A stretch of 64,000 nt of DNA from Deltaproteobacteria bacterium (GTDB lineage: Bacteria; Myxococcota; XYA12-FULL-58-9): contig JACRCV010000042.1 in NCBI GenBank assembly GCA_016218825.1, forward strand, positions 1 to 64,000, given 5' to 3'. The position numbers were made by a program, and so were the translations under genes. Shown piece after piece: positions 16,968-26,006 of the stretch. Position 1 is the first letter of the stretch; each line of letters begins with the position of its first letter. The notes under the pieces are model-generated. The model was not told the DNA's origin, did not search any database, and saw only the letters and a program-made list of their open reading frames with translations.

Positions 16968-17420
16968 CTATCGCCAGCCGCACACCTTGAAGGGCACGTT
17001 GAGGCTGAGCTCCGGGACCTCTTTGCAGGCGATGGTCCACGGGTCGCCGCAGTCCTGGTCGCGCTCGCAGGTGCGCCAGACACAGTACTGGCGCTCGGCG
17101 AACGGGCCGTAGGTCATGACGGTCTTGCACTCGAACGCCAGCGGGCAGTTGCGGTCGGTGGCGCACTCCCGGGAGCAGTAGGGCTTGGTGCCGAGGGTGG
17201 CGACGCAGACGATGTCGGCGCACGGGAACGCGGTGTCGTACTCCACGGCCTCGGAGCCCTGGGCGCGGAACACGTCGCCTTCGGAGGTGGCGCCGCTCTG
17301 GGTCGGGATCGACATGCCGGCGCACTCTTTGCCGATGTCGTTCGTCTCGCACCCGGCGACGAGCACGGCGACGAGCACGAGACACGCTGGACGTGGGTGG
17401 GCCAGCGCCCCTCGCCCCAC
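16968..17420 (-). CDS. Cysteine-rich hypothetical lipoprotein
   Basis: A lipoprotein of about 150 residues. The signal peptide ends in a lipobox LVAGC with mature Cys at 17349-17351. The mature part has ten or more cysteines (for example DRNCPLAFECK, WRTCERDQDCGDPW), suggesting a disulfide-rich surface domain. The start is uncertain: GTG at 17418-17420 gives a normal signal peptide but lies inside repeat copy B; CTG at 17403 or GTG at 17376 are alternatives. It follows the VWA lipoprotein gene on the same strand and may work with it. No family recognised. Confidence 0.6.
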   Translation of the reverse strand: MGRGALAHPRPACLVLVAVLVAGCETNDIGKECAGMSIPTQSGATSEGDVFRAQGSEAVEYDTAFPCADIVCVATLGTKPYCSRECATDRNCPLAFECKTVMTYGPFAERQYCVWRTCERDQDCGDPWTIACKEVPELSLNVPFKVCGWR

Positions 17421-17486
17421 CCGGGGGCGAGGGGTTGGGGGAGTGGGGGGGGGGAGCGCGACCGCAGCGGTCGCGCGGGAATCAAA
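17408..17486 (+). repeat. Structured intergenic repeat, copy B
   Basis: Same layout as copy A: CCCCTCGCCCC (17408-17418) pairs with GGGGCGAGGGG (17424-17434), a G-rich spacer follows, then GCGCGACCGC (17456-17465) pairs with GCGGTCGCGC (17467-17476), then GGGAATCAAA (17477-17486). The stem bases differ from copy A in compensating pairs. It lies between two minus-strand lipoprotein genes. Confidence 0.75.
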
Positions 17487-17515
17487 GCAGGTGCGGAGTG
17501 CCCGGGTCGGTCGGG

Positions 17516-19054
17516 TCACGGCTTGCCGCCGTCGTCGAAGCCGACCATCTCGGTGATCGCGGTCAGCAAGAACTCGTCGCCGGTCTGCTTCTTCAGGCCG
17601 CACTGCAGGCAGATGGTCTTCGGATCCATCAGCTGCCAGCCGCCGCCCGCGCACAGGCCGCAGTCGTGGCACACGGCGCCGGTGTCGGCGGCGTCCGGCG
17701 AGTACCGGGGCACCAGGGTGTCGGCGTCGGTGCTGCCGACGGGGCGCACGATCAGGCGCACCGTATCGGGGTCGGTGATCGGCGTCTCGAGGGAGAAACA
17801 GCTCGACAACACCACGGTGCGCGCGATGGTCAGCAGGGTCTGGTCGTACTCGTTCTGACAGATCGAGTCCTCATAGGTGCCGCGGGAGAAGCCCACCGCG
17901 AGACGGCGGCGGCGAAGCTCGGCCATGAACCCGTGGTAGCGCACCGCCGGCAGCGCCTCGCAGCGCGGCGTGTCACAGAGACCGCCCGGGGCGGCGGCGC
18001 AGCGGTCGCCGGGGCTGCCGCCACAGCCGGCGGTGCTGCTGCACGGCTGACCGAAGCCGTTCAAATAGGTGCAGAAGAAGCTGTCGTCCGTCGAGCTCCA
18101 GCAGCCGCACGCCGCGCTCGGGCCGGCGGGCTCGAGGACGCAGCCGCGGGGGGTGAAGTCGCTGCCGGACTCGCCGGACTTGATGCCGCCCGCGATCAAC
18201 GCGGCGCGCACCTTGCGGACGCCGGAGTCGACGCTCTTCAAGTTGGCGAAGAAGTCGAGCAGGGACGCCGGCGGGATGGCGTGCGCGGTGTCCTCGTAGC
18301 ATTGAGCGTTCGGCCAGTCGCCGGTGCCGTAGTCTTCGAAGGCGCAGTCCTCTTCGTCGGAGAGGAAGATCAACGCCAGGTCGGCGCCGTCTCGCAAGAA
18401 CCCGGCGTTGTGGGCGGCGATCGTCGCCAGGCGCGAGTCGAGGGCCTTGCGGGCCGAGAGCATCCCGGACTCGCGGCCCGAGCCGCCGGTGCCGAGGCTC
18501 TGGACCGTGGCGGTGAAGTCTTGCACCAGGCGACAGCGCTTGGCGTCGGCCTGCGGGTCGTCGAGGTTGGGCCGGACCAGGTAGGGCAGGGGGCTGGTGT
18601 CCGGTCCGATCCCGCAACCGGCGTTGTTGAGCCTGGTCTGGTTGGCGCGCACCATACGCAGGCGACCGCCGTCCTCACCCGGGTGTTTCTCGTCGATCGC
18701 GTCGGTGGTGACGATGCCGACGCGGTAGGCGTTCTCGGACAGCGCGAGCTCGTCGATGAACAGCCGGGTGTTGCGGATGACGTTGTCCTGCTCCTCTTGC
18801 ATCGACCCGGAGTTGTCGATGACGAAGAGGATGTCGGTGTCGCTGTTGCGCATCACGATCTCGTGCACCTGGGTGGTGGCGACGCGCTGATGCGGCCGGT
18901 AGAGGAACGAGTAGTCCTGACAGCCGACGAGCGTAACGAGCCCGCCGACGATGCCGAGCGCCGCGCGGGGCCCCGACCGTGCTGGGGCGCAACCGCGAGC
19001 GGCTGCCGTGCTCGGTGGGCACAGGGCGACAGCCGGGAGGGGGCTTGGGTTCAC
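17516..19054 (-). CDS. VWA-domain lipoprotein
   Basis: A protein of about 512 residues. The lipobox LVTLVGC anchors it in a membrane. A von Willebrand factor A domain follows, with the metal-site motif DNSGSMQEEQDN and a downstream LIFLSDEEDC. The middle is cysteine-rich (for example SSTAGCGGSPGDRC) and the C-terminus has CxxC pairs (CHDCGLC, CLQCGLKK). Such VWA lipoproteins are frequent in myxobacterial genomes and are thought to bind ligands at the surface. GTG at 19054 is chosen; a TTG at 19084 would add 10 residues. The gene for a second cysteine-rich lipoprotein follows. Confidence 0.78.
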   Translation of the reverse strand: MNPSPLPAVALCPPSTAAARGCAPARSGPRAALGIVGGLVTLVGCQDYSFLYRPHQRVATTQVHEIVMRNSDTDILFVIDNSGSMQEEQDNVIRNTRLFIDELALSENAYRVGIVTTDAIDEKHPGEDGGRLRMVRANQTRLNNAGCGIGPDTSPLPYLVRPNLDDPQADAKRCRLVQDFTATVQSLGTGGSGRESGMLSARKALDSRLATIAAHNAGFLRDGADLALIFLSDEEDCAFEDYGTGDWPNAQCYEDTAHAIPPASLLDFFANLKSVDSGVRKVRAALIAGGIKSGESGSDFTPRGCVLEPAGPSAACGCWSSTDDSFFCTYLNGFGQPCSSTAGCGGSPGDRCAAAPGGLCDTPRCEALPAVRYHGFMAELRRRRLAVGFSRGTYEDSICQNEYDQTLLTIARTVVLSSCFSLETPITDPDTVRLIVRPVGSTDADTLVPRYSPDAADTGAVCHDCGLCAGGGWQLMDPKTICLQCGLKKQTGDEFLLTAITEMVGFDDGGKP

Positions 19055-19209
19055 GAACCCTAGGATACGGCAACATGACGTCAATGCTCAACCATTCGCC
19101 GCCGGTATCTCGGTCGCCGGCGCGCGCCACGTCGCTCTGCGTCAAGACAACGGTCGCGCCGCGGCCGCAGTTCGCGTACTCTAGTCGCCCGCGAACCACG
19201 AGGTGGGCC

Positions 19210-20985
19210 ATGCAGCGTCGCGAGCTCGGCTGTCGGAACACCAGCAACGTGCACGTCATCGACTGGGTGGCGGAGGTGACCGCGCAGACGCGGCCCGACA
19301 AGGTCTTCTGGTGCGACGGCTCGGCGGCGGAGCGCACGGCGCTGCTCGCCGAGGCGGTGGCGGCGAAGATCTTGATCCCGCTCAACCCCGACAAGTGGCC
19401 CGGCTGCTATCTGCACCGCTCGCATCCGAACGACGTCGCGCGGGTGGAGCAGTGCACCTTCATCTGCACCGAGAGCCGGGAGGAGGCCGGGCCCACCAAC
19501 AACTGGGCGCCGCCGCGCGAGATGCACCAGAAGCTCAAGGGCCTGCTCGAGGGGGCGATGCGCGGCCGGACGATGTACGTCGTGCCCTACTTGATGGGGC
19601 CGCCGGGGTCGCCGTTGTCGCAGGTCGGCGTCGAGCTCACCGACTCGATCTACGTCGCGTTGAGCATGGGGATCATGACGCGGATGGGCGACGTCGCCTA
19701 CGCCGAGCTCCAAGACTCCGACGACTTCAACCGCGGCCTGCACAGCATGCTCGACCTGAACCCCGAGCACCGCTACATCACCCACTTCCCGCACGCGAAC
19801 CGCATCATCTCGGTGGGCTCGGCTTACGGCGGCAACGTGCTGCTCGGCAAGAAGTGCCTGGCGTTGCGCATCGGCTCCTACCGGGCGCGCGGCCAGGGCT
19901 GGCTCGCCGAGCACATGCTCATCCTCAAGGTGACGTCCCCCGAGCACGAGTCGACGTACCTCGCCGCGGCGCTGCCGAGCGCTTGCGGCAAGACCAACCT
20001 GGCGATGTTGGTCCCGCCACCGCACTTCGCCGGCTGGAAGGTCGAGACCATCGGCGACGACATCGCCTGGATGAAGCCCGGCGATGACGGCGCGCTCTGG
20101 GCCATCAACCCGGAGTATGGCTACTTCGGCGTCGTGCCGGGGACCAACGAGAAGACCAACCCCAACGCCATGGCGACGATGCGCAAGGACACCTTCTTCA
20201 CCAACGTCGCGCTGCTTGCCGACGGCGACCTCTGGTGGGAAGGCAAGGACGGCCCGGTGCCCGCCGAGTGCATCGACTGGAAGGGCAACCGCTGGACGCC
20301 GCAGAGCAAGGAGCCGGCGGCGCACCCCAACAGCCGCTTCACCGCGCCGATGCACAACAACCCGGCGTTGGCGGCCGAGGCCGAGGATCAAAGAGGCGTG
20401 CCACTGTCGGCGATCATCTTCGGCGGCCGGCGCGCCAACACCATCCCGCTGGTGTTCCAGGCCTTCAACTGGGTGCACGGGGTCTACATGGGCGCCACCG
20501 TCGGCTCGGAGACCACGGCGGCGGCGACCGGCGGCGTGGGAGAGGTGCGCCGCGATCCGATGGCGATGTTGCCCTTCTGCGGCTACGACATGGGCGACTA
20601 CTTCCGCCACTGGATCGACATGCGCAAGCGCATCAAGCGCCTGCCGCGCATCTTCCACGTCAACTGGTTCCGCAAAGGCGAGAACGGCGCTTTTCTGTGG
20701 CCGGGGTTTGGCGAGAACCTGCGGGTGTTGAAGTGGATCGTCGACCGCTGCCACCACCGGGCCGGGGCCGAGGAGGGCATCCTCGGCTGGATGCCGAAGC
20801 CGGAGCAGGTCGACCTCGAGGGCTTGTCAGGTTTTTCGAAGGCCGACCTCGAGAAGTTGCAGCAGACCGATCCCGAGGAGCTGCGCCGTGAGGTGCTGAT
20901 GCAGGAGGAGCTGTTCATGAAGCTGCACGCGACCCTGCCGAAGGAGTTCGTGTACAACCGCGAGCTCTTGGTGGCGCGGCTGTAG
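19210..20985 (+). CDS. pckG: Phosphoenolpyruvate carboxykinase (GTP)
   Basis: A 591-residue GTP-dependent PEP carboxykinase. The nucleotide loop PSACGKTNLAML, the motif VETIGDDIAWMK, the substrate region NNWAPPREMHQKL and the nucleotide-binding FGGRRANTIPLV are those of the GTP class, which is unrelated in length to the ATP class. ATG at 19210 follows GAGGTGGG (19200-19207); upstream in-frame codons overlap the divergent VWA gene. Having both classes may separate gluconeogenic and anaplerotic flux, but that is inference. Confidence 0.95.
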   Translation: MQRRELGCRNTSNVHVIDWVAEVTAQTRPDKVFWCDGSAAERTALLAEAVAAKILIPLNPDKWPGCYLHRSHPNDVARVEQCTFICTESREEAGPTNNWAPPREMHQKLKGLLEGAMRGRTMYVVPYLMGPPGSPLSQVGVELTDSIYVALSMGIMTRMGDVAYAELQDSDDFNRGLHSMLDLNPEHRYITHFPHANRIISVGSAYGGNVLLGKKCLALRIGSYRARGQGWLAEHMLILKVTSPEHESTYLAAALPSACGKTNLAMLVPPPHFAGWKVETIGDDIAWMKPGDDGALWAINPEYGYFGVVPGTNEKTNPNAMATMRKDTFFTNVALLADGDLWWEGKDGPVPAECIDWKGNRWTPQSKEPAAHPNSRFTAPMHNNPALAAEAEDQRGVPLSAIIFGGRRANTIPLVFQAFNWVHGVYMGATVGSETTAAATGGVGEVRRDPMAMLPFCGYDMGDYFRHWIDMRKRIKRLPRIFHVNWFRKGENGAFLWPGFGENLRVLKWIVDRCHHRAGAEEGILGWMPKPEQVDLEGLSGFSKADLEKLQQTDPEELRREVLMQEELFMKLHATLPKEFVYNRELLVARL

Positions 20986-21002
20986 GGCCGGCCGCGCCGG
21001 GC

Positions 21003-22940
21003 CTACGGCTGACACGAGCCGCTGCGACAGCTGAGCCCGGAGCAGCACTGGCTGCTCACCGAGCACATCACGTCCTGGTCGCGGCAGCGCTGGCAGCGAT
21101 AGCCGGCGTCGGCGTCACAGACGGCGTCGTCGCAGCAGTCGTAGCGCGTGCTGCAGCGCATCCCGAGCTCGGAGCAGTCGCGCGGGTTGCACATCCCGGC
21201 CGGGTTGCAGAACAGGCCGCTGCAGCAGCCGACGCTGCTGCAATCGTAGCCCTGACCGGCGCACTGCTCGCAGGCGCCGTACTGGCACTCGATGTCGACC
21301 CCGGCTTGCTGGCAGCACTGGCTGGTCGAGGTGCAACCACCGTTGAGCGGCTGGCAGGAGGCGCACTGGCTGCCGCTGCAGTATTGGCGGCCGCCGCAGA
21401 AGCCGCAGGGGGTGCCGCACACCGGGTCGGTGCCGCAGCTCCTGCCGGTGCAGTTGGGGGTGCAACAGCTGCCGCCGTTGCAGGTGCTGCCGGTGCCACA
21501 GCTGCCGCACGAGGTGCCGCACTTCGGATCCGGGCCGCAGCTCCGGCCGCTGCAGTCCGGGACGCAGGTACACTGCCCGGCGCTGGCGCAGGTGTTGTTG
21601 CCGCTGCAGCTGCCGCAGGACGTGCCGCAGACCGGGTCGAGGCCGCAGCTGCGGCCGCTGCAGTCGGGGGTGCAGCAGGTGCCGGCCGCGGTGCACACCG
21701 AGCCCGCGGCGCAGGTGCCGCACGAGGTGCCGCAGATCGGCTCGGTGCCGCACTGTTTGCCGGCGCAGCTCGGGGTGCAGCAGTTGCCGCCGTCGCAGGT
21801 GCTGCCGGCGGCACAGCTGCCGCACGAGGTGCCGCACACCGGGTCGGGGCCGCAGGCGACGCCGCTGCAGTCCGGGAGGCACTGGTTGCAGAACCCTTTG
21901 CTGAGCGCGATGCCGCCCGCCGCCATCGACGTGCAGCTGCTGCCGCCACAGCCGTGCCCGGCGTCGCACAGCCGAAAGCAGTGCGGCCCGCTGCCGGCGT
22001 CGACGCAGACCGCGCCGGCGACGCAGTCGGAGACCGAAGCGCAGCTCGCCCCGAGCGGCAACGCGCCGCCGGCCGGGGTGGGCGCACAGGCGAACAGGAG
22101 CTGGTCGCCGGCGACGAAGGTGCCGCAGTAAAGGTCGGCGGCGCAGGTGTCGGCGTAGGGGTCGCAGGGCAGGCTGCAGAGCCCGGCGTTCGCGGTCAGC
22201 TCGAAGACGCAGGCGGAGCCGCCGGCGTAGGTGCAGGTCGAGCCGGCGCCGTTCAGGTCACAGATCCGATAGCAGCGGGGCAGGTCGGCGGCGCTCGCCT
22301 GCGAGCACGCCAGGCCGCGGCCGCAGGTGTCGCCGCTCGCGAGGTAGGTGCAGCTCTGGCCCTCCAGGCGCGGGCCCGTGGTCGAAAGCGGCGCGCACAC
22401 CGGGTTGTTGCTCGCGTCGAGCGTGCACTTCTCGTTGCCGAAGCAGGGCGCCTGGGTCACGAGGTCGCAGGCGGCGTTGACGTTGCTGCAGGCGCCGTCC
22501 GCGGTGCAGCTGCCCGAGCCGCAGGTGCCGCACGACTGGCCGCAGACCGGATCCGGGCCGCAGCGCCGGCCGCTGCAGTCTTTGGCGCAGGTGACGCCGT
22601 CGCATTGGCCGGCGTCGCTGCACATGCCGCTGGCGCAGACGCCGCACGACCGGCCGCAGATCGGATCGGGGCCACAGGTCCGGCCGCTGCAGTCGGGGAC
22701 GCAGCCGGTCGGTTGGTTTTGAAACACGCACTGGTAGTTGTCGGGATCGGCGCCGTTCTGCCAGCCGTACCCCGGCAGGCACTCGCAGCTGTCGCCGGTG
22801 GGGACCGAATAAGTCCCGGCCTGGCCGCAGTAGCTGGCGGTCGCCGCCTCCTGGCTGCAGGCCGCGGCCAGACTGACGCCGAGCGCCAGGGTCGCGAGAC
22901 GACGGGGGATGGCGCTGCCGGCAGTGATCTCGAGTCGCAT
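21003..22940 (-). CDS. Cysteine-rich repeat lipoprotein
   Basis: A 645-residue exported protein. The signal peptide ends at lipobox LAAAC. The mature chain carries at least seven copies of a motif of about 35 residues, core PDCSGRSCGPDPVCGTSCG, two near the N-terminus and five consecutively from about residue 355. Between them lies a Cys-spaced domain (about 165-345). The C-terminal 110 residues are a different cystine-rich module with repeated CCSGLxC-like pairs, resembling knottin or Dickkopf-like spacing. It is probably a disulfide-stabilised surface stalk or adhesin. No enzyme motif seen. Confidence 0.75.
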   Translation of the reverse strand: MRLEITAGSAIPRRLATLALGVSLAAACSQEAATASYCGQAGTYSVPTGDSCECLPGYGWQNGADPDNYQCVFQNQPTGCVPDCSGRTCGPDPICGRSCGVCASGMCSDAGQCDGVTCAKDCSGRRCGPDPVCGQSCGTCGSGSCTADGACSNVNAACDLVTQAPCFGNEKCTLDASNNPVCAPLSTTGPRLEGQSCTYLASGDTCGRGLACSQASAADLPRCYRICDLNGAGSTCTYAGGSACVFELTANAGLCSLPCDPYADTCAADLYCGTFVAGDQLLFACAPTPAGGALPLGASCASVSDCVAGAVCVDAGSGPHCFRLCDAGHGCGGSSCTSMAAGGIALSKGFCNQCLPDCSGVACGPDPVCGTSCGSCAAGSTCDGGNCCTPSCAGKQCGTEPICGTSCGTCAAGSVCTAAGTCCTPDCSGRSCGLDPVCGTSCGSCSGNNTCASAGQCTCVPDCSGRSCGPDPKCGTSCGSCGTGSTCNGGSCCTPNCTGRSCGTDPVCGTPCGFCGGRQYCSGSQCASCQPLNGGCTSTSQCCQQAGVDIECQYGACEQCAGQGYDCSSVGCCSGLFCNPAGMCNPRDCSELGMRCSTRYDCCDDAVCDADAGYRCQRCRDQDVMCSVSSQCCSGLSCRSGSCQP

Positions 22941-23038
22941 CGGGTCGCTCCTTTTCGGGGACGGCGGCGACCTTACTCTCGGGGCGCACGCGGCCGTGAG
23001 GACATTGGTCCGGTTGTCGACCCGAGGCGTTGGCCCCT

Positions 23039-24559
23039 ATGATGCCGCGCATGGGGCGGCGCACCGAGTGGATCGTGACCGTGCTCCTCTGCGGCGCGAT
23101 CACCGGCGCGCGGTGTGTGTGGCCGGGGGACACCCAGTGGATCAACGACGAGCCGCTGCTGCTCGCCAAGGCGGCGGCGATGAACGCCACGGGGACGCTG
23201 GCGACCGAGGGGCTGCGGGGCACGGTCGGGGTCACCTACGGGCCGGGGGCGGTGTGGATCTACGCCGGGCTCCTGCGCCTGACCTGCGACCTGGTCGACC
23301 TCGTGGTGTGACGCACCCTGATCTTCGGCGTCCTCACCTGCGTCGCGTTGTTGTGGCTCGCGGCCGGCTCGACGCGGCTGCGACCGATCTGGGTGCCGGT
23401 CCTCGTTGCTTCACCTTACGCGTGGCTCTATGCCCGCCAGCTCTGGGACAACACCTGGTTGATCCCAATCGGCGCGCTGGCGGCGGCCGGCCACCTGTCC
23501 TGGTGCCGCAGCGCGGCGCCCTGGAAGGCGTGGCTGGTGGTGCTGCTGCTCGCGCTCGGGGTGTTGATCCACCCGATGATCGCGCCGCTGGCGATCGCGA
23601 TCTTGCTGCACGCCTGGGTCTTCGAGCGCTCGGTCTTGCGGCAGCAGCGGCGGACGCTGCTGTTGCAGGCGCTCGTGGTGCTGCTCGTCGCCGCGCCCTG
23701 GCTGTCGCGGTTGGGGCGCGAGCCCGTGAGTGCGCTGGCCGCGCTTTCGATCGATGTCGGCGCTCCGCGGATGTCACCGCCGGCCATGGAGCGGCCGTCG
23801 GCCGCGACGCGCTGGGCGTTCGCGTTGGCGGGTGGGCGGGTGCTGTCGGCAGATGGGTTGGAGTACTTTCTGGGCGAGGACTGGCGGGAGCGCGTTCCAG
23901 GGTCGCGGCCGTGGGTGTTCCTCAGCTGGTTGAGCTACGTTCTGGTGTGGGCGGGCATCGGCGTCGCGATCCTCGAGGTGCGCCGGCGCCCGGGCGACGA
24001 CCCCGGGCTCGCCGCGGCTGGACGCGCCGATGACTTCCATCTGGCCTGGCTCTGCCTCGTGACCTTGGCGCTGTCGTGGCTGATGCAGGGCGTGCTGAAG
24101 CGCCACACCCACCCGCACTACTACAACGGGGTCTGGATCTGTTACGCCGGCTTCTGGTGGTTGGCGGTCACCAGGCTCGGGCGGGGCGCGTGGCAGCGAC
24201 GCGTGCTCTCGGCGGTCGGCGCGGCCGTGGGGGTCGCGCTGCTGGTGGTTACGGCGTCGATGGCCGCGCGCTTGCACCGCGACGGTGGCAACCGCGGCGT
24301 GCATTTCGGCACCGCGCTGGCGAGCCAGCTGGAGGCCGCGGCGACCCTGTCGCGGTACTCCCCGGACTCCGAGCTGCAGATCGAGGTGCAAAACCTGCTG
24401 ATGTTCCCGCACGCGCTGCCAGTGTTGCGGGCGCTGTCCGGACATCCGGGCGATCCCGCCGGGCCCCGCCGCAAGCTGCGTTTGGGCTTTCGCGACCCGG
24501 CGCCGGCGAGCGCCTTCTTCGCGGTCGTCGAGGTCGCGGAGCCCGGGGCGACGCGATGA
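23039..24559 (+). pseudogene. Membrane glycosyltransferase-like gene interrupted by one in-frame TGA
   Basis: The frame is continuous over about 506 codons except for TGA at 23309-23311. The N-terminal part has a membrane segment followed by DTQWINDEPLLLAKAA, which recalls the acidic first-loop motif of GT39/ArnT-like lipid-linked sugar transferases. After the TGA the same frame continues with many membrane segments to 24559. Coding character is the same on both sides, so this is one gene with a nonsense mutation, a sequencing error or, less likely, recoding. A shorter second protein could start at 23348 (TTG). Substrate unknown. Confidence 0.7.
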
Positions 24560-24632
24560 GGCACCGCCTTTCTTGTCGGCGCCGGAGCCGTTATCTTTCG
24601 AGCGTCGGGTCGCGGGCCGACCAGGAGTCGTG

Positions 24633-25589
24633 GTGACGAGCGAGATCGATCCAGAGTTGGACCTGTTCGCGGCGATCGCGCGTTTGAAGCGCGAGCAGGA
24701 CGCGGTGATCCTGGCGCACTACTACCAGGAGCCCGACATCCAGGAGGTCGCCGACGTTCTCGGTGATTCGCTGGCGCTGGCGCGCGCGGCGCAGAAGACC
24801 GACAAGCGGGTGATCGTGTTGTGCGGCGTCCACTTCATGGCCGAGACCGCCAAGATCCTGAACCCGGAGAAGAAGGTGGTGTTGCCGGATCTGGCGGCCG
24901 GCTGCTCGTTGGCCGAGTCCTGCCCGCCGGCGGCGTTCGCGGCGTTCAAGGCCAAGCACCCGGGCGCGGTGGTCGTGAGCTACGTCAACACCACCGCCGC
25001 CATCAAGGCGATGTCGGACTACGTCTGCACCTCGAGCAACGCGGTCGCGGTCGTCAGCTCGATCCCCAAGGGGACGCCGATCATCTTCGGCCCCGACATC
25101 AACCTCGGCCGCTACGTCGCGAGCAAGGCGGACCGCGAGCTGTTGCTCTGGCCGGGCACCTGCATCGTCCACGAGACCTTCAACGAGAAGCACCTGCTGC
25201 GGCTCTTGGCGGAGCATCCGCAAGCCGAGCTCATCGCCCACCCCGAGTGCGGGCCGGAGGTGCTGCAGCACGCGCACGTCGTCGGCTCGACCAAGGCGCT
25301 GCTCGACCACACGCAGGCGAGCCCGAAGACCGAGTTCATCGTCGCCACCGAGGCCGGCATCCTGCACACGATGCGCAAGGCGTCGCCGGGGAAGACCTTC
25401 ATCGCCGCCGCCCCCGAACGCCTCGGGGACGATCCGAGCTGCGGTTGCAGCACCTGTCCGCACATGAAGCTGAACACGCTGGAGAAGGTCTACCGCTGCC
25501 TGCGCGACCTGAAGCCGGAGATCGTCCTCGACGAGGACTTGCGGCTCCGGGCGCTCTTGCCGATCGAGCGCATGGTCGCGGTTGGCTAG
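24633..25589 (+). CDS. nadA: Quinolinate synthase
   Basis: A 318-residue NadA, which condenses iminoaspartate with dihydroxyacetone phosphate in de novo NAD synthesis. The three cluster cysteines are in [20 protein letters not shown] and [11 protein letters not shown]; substrate motifs [10 protein letters not shown] and [10 protein letters not shown] are intact. GTG at 24633 is preferred because AGGAG lies at 24623-24627; an in-frame TTG at 24573 would add 20 residues. nadB and nadC are not in the window. It lies just after the broken glycosyltransferase gene. Confidence 0.93.
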   Translation: MTSEIDPELDLFAAIARLKREQDAVILAHYYQEPDIQEVADVLGDSLALARAAQKTDKRVIVLCGVHFMAETAKILNPEKKVVLPDLAAGCSLAESCPPAAFAAFKAKHPGAVVVSYVNTTAAIKAMSDYVCTSSNAVAVVSSIPKGTPIIFGPDINLGRYVASKADRELLLWPGTCIVHETFNEKHLLRLLAEHPQAELIAHPECGPEVLQHAHVVGSTKALLDHTQASPKTEFIVATEAGILHTMRKASPGKTFIAAAPERLGDDPSCGCSTCPHMKLNTLEKVYRCLRDLKPEIVLDEDLRLRALLPIERMVAVG

Positions 25590-25626
25590 GTTTGACTGCG
25601 GTGGTGCCCCGGCCTATGACGGGGCT

Positions 25627-25998
25627 ATGGGCACCATTACCAAGCTATTGTTCGTTGTCGCTCTCGGTTACGGCCTTTCCGCCTGCGCCAACAAAGGCTG
25701 CGATCCCAAGCCGATGCCTGCGGTGTGGAAGGAGATCGCGGAGCTCTTGCCGCCGGACGCCAGGATCTGCGGCGAGGTCGACGGCGCGCTGCGGGTCTTC
25801 TTCAAGACCATCACGACGGCGTCGGAAGGCTCGGCCCTGCTCGGCAAGCTGGCGGACGGCAAGGGCTGGACCCGCGAACCGGGGGCCGAGGGCGCGACGT
25901 CGCTGACGGTCACCAAGGGCGACAAGCGGGTGGTCGCGACCATGGTCACCTACAAGAACGACCTGTACGCCGACTACGAGCTGGTGCCGACCGAATAG
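25627..25998 (+). CDS. Hypothetical small lipoprotein
   Basis: A 123-residue protein from ATG 25627. The N-terminus MGTITKLLFVVALGYGLSAC is a lipoprotein signal with lipobox LSAC. The mature part has two further cysteines (KGCDPKP and RICGEV) and no recognised domain. It lies 37 bp after nadA on the same strand and converges with thrC. Confidence 0.6.
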   Translation: MGTITKLLFVVALGYGLSACANKGCDPKPMPAVWKEIAELLPPDARICGEVDGALRVFFKTITTASEGSALLGKLADGKGWTREPGAEGATSLTVTKGDKRVVATMVTYKNDLYADYELVPTE

Positions 25999-26006
25999 GT
26001 TTCGCC

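Noticed and set aside
21300..22700. Periodic CCGCACGAGGTGCCGCA-like DNA considered as a CRISPR array
   Set aside because: It is the coding sequence of the cysteine-rich repeats; no unique spacers of constant length.
23309..23311. Selenocysteine recoding of the TGA in the glycosyltransferase gene
   Set aside because: No selenoprotein family resemblance and no clear downstream stem-loop; nonsense mutation or sequence error is simpler.
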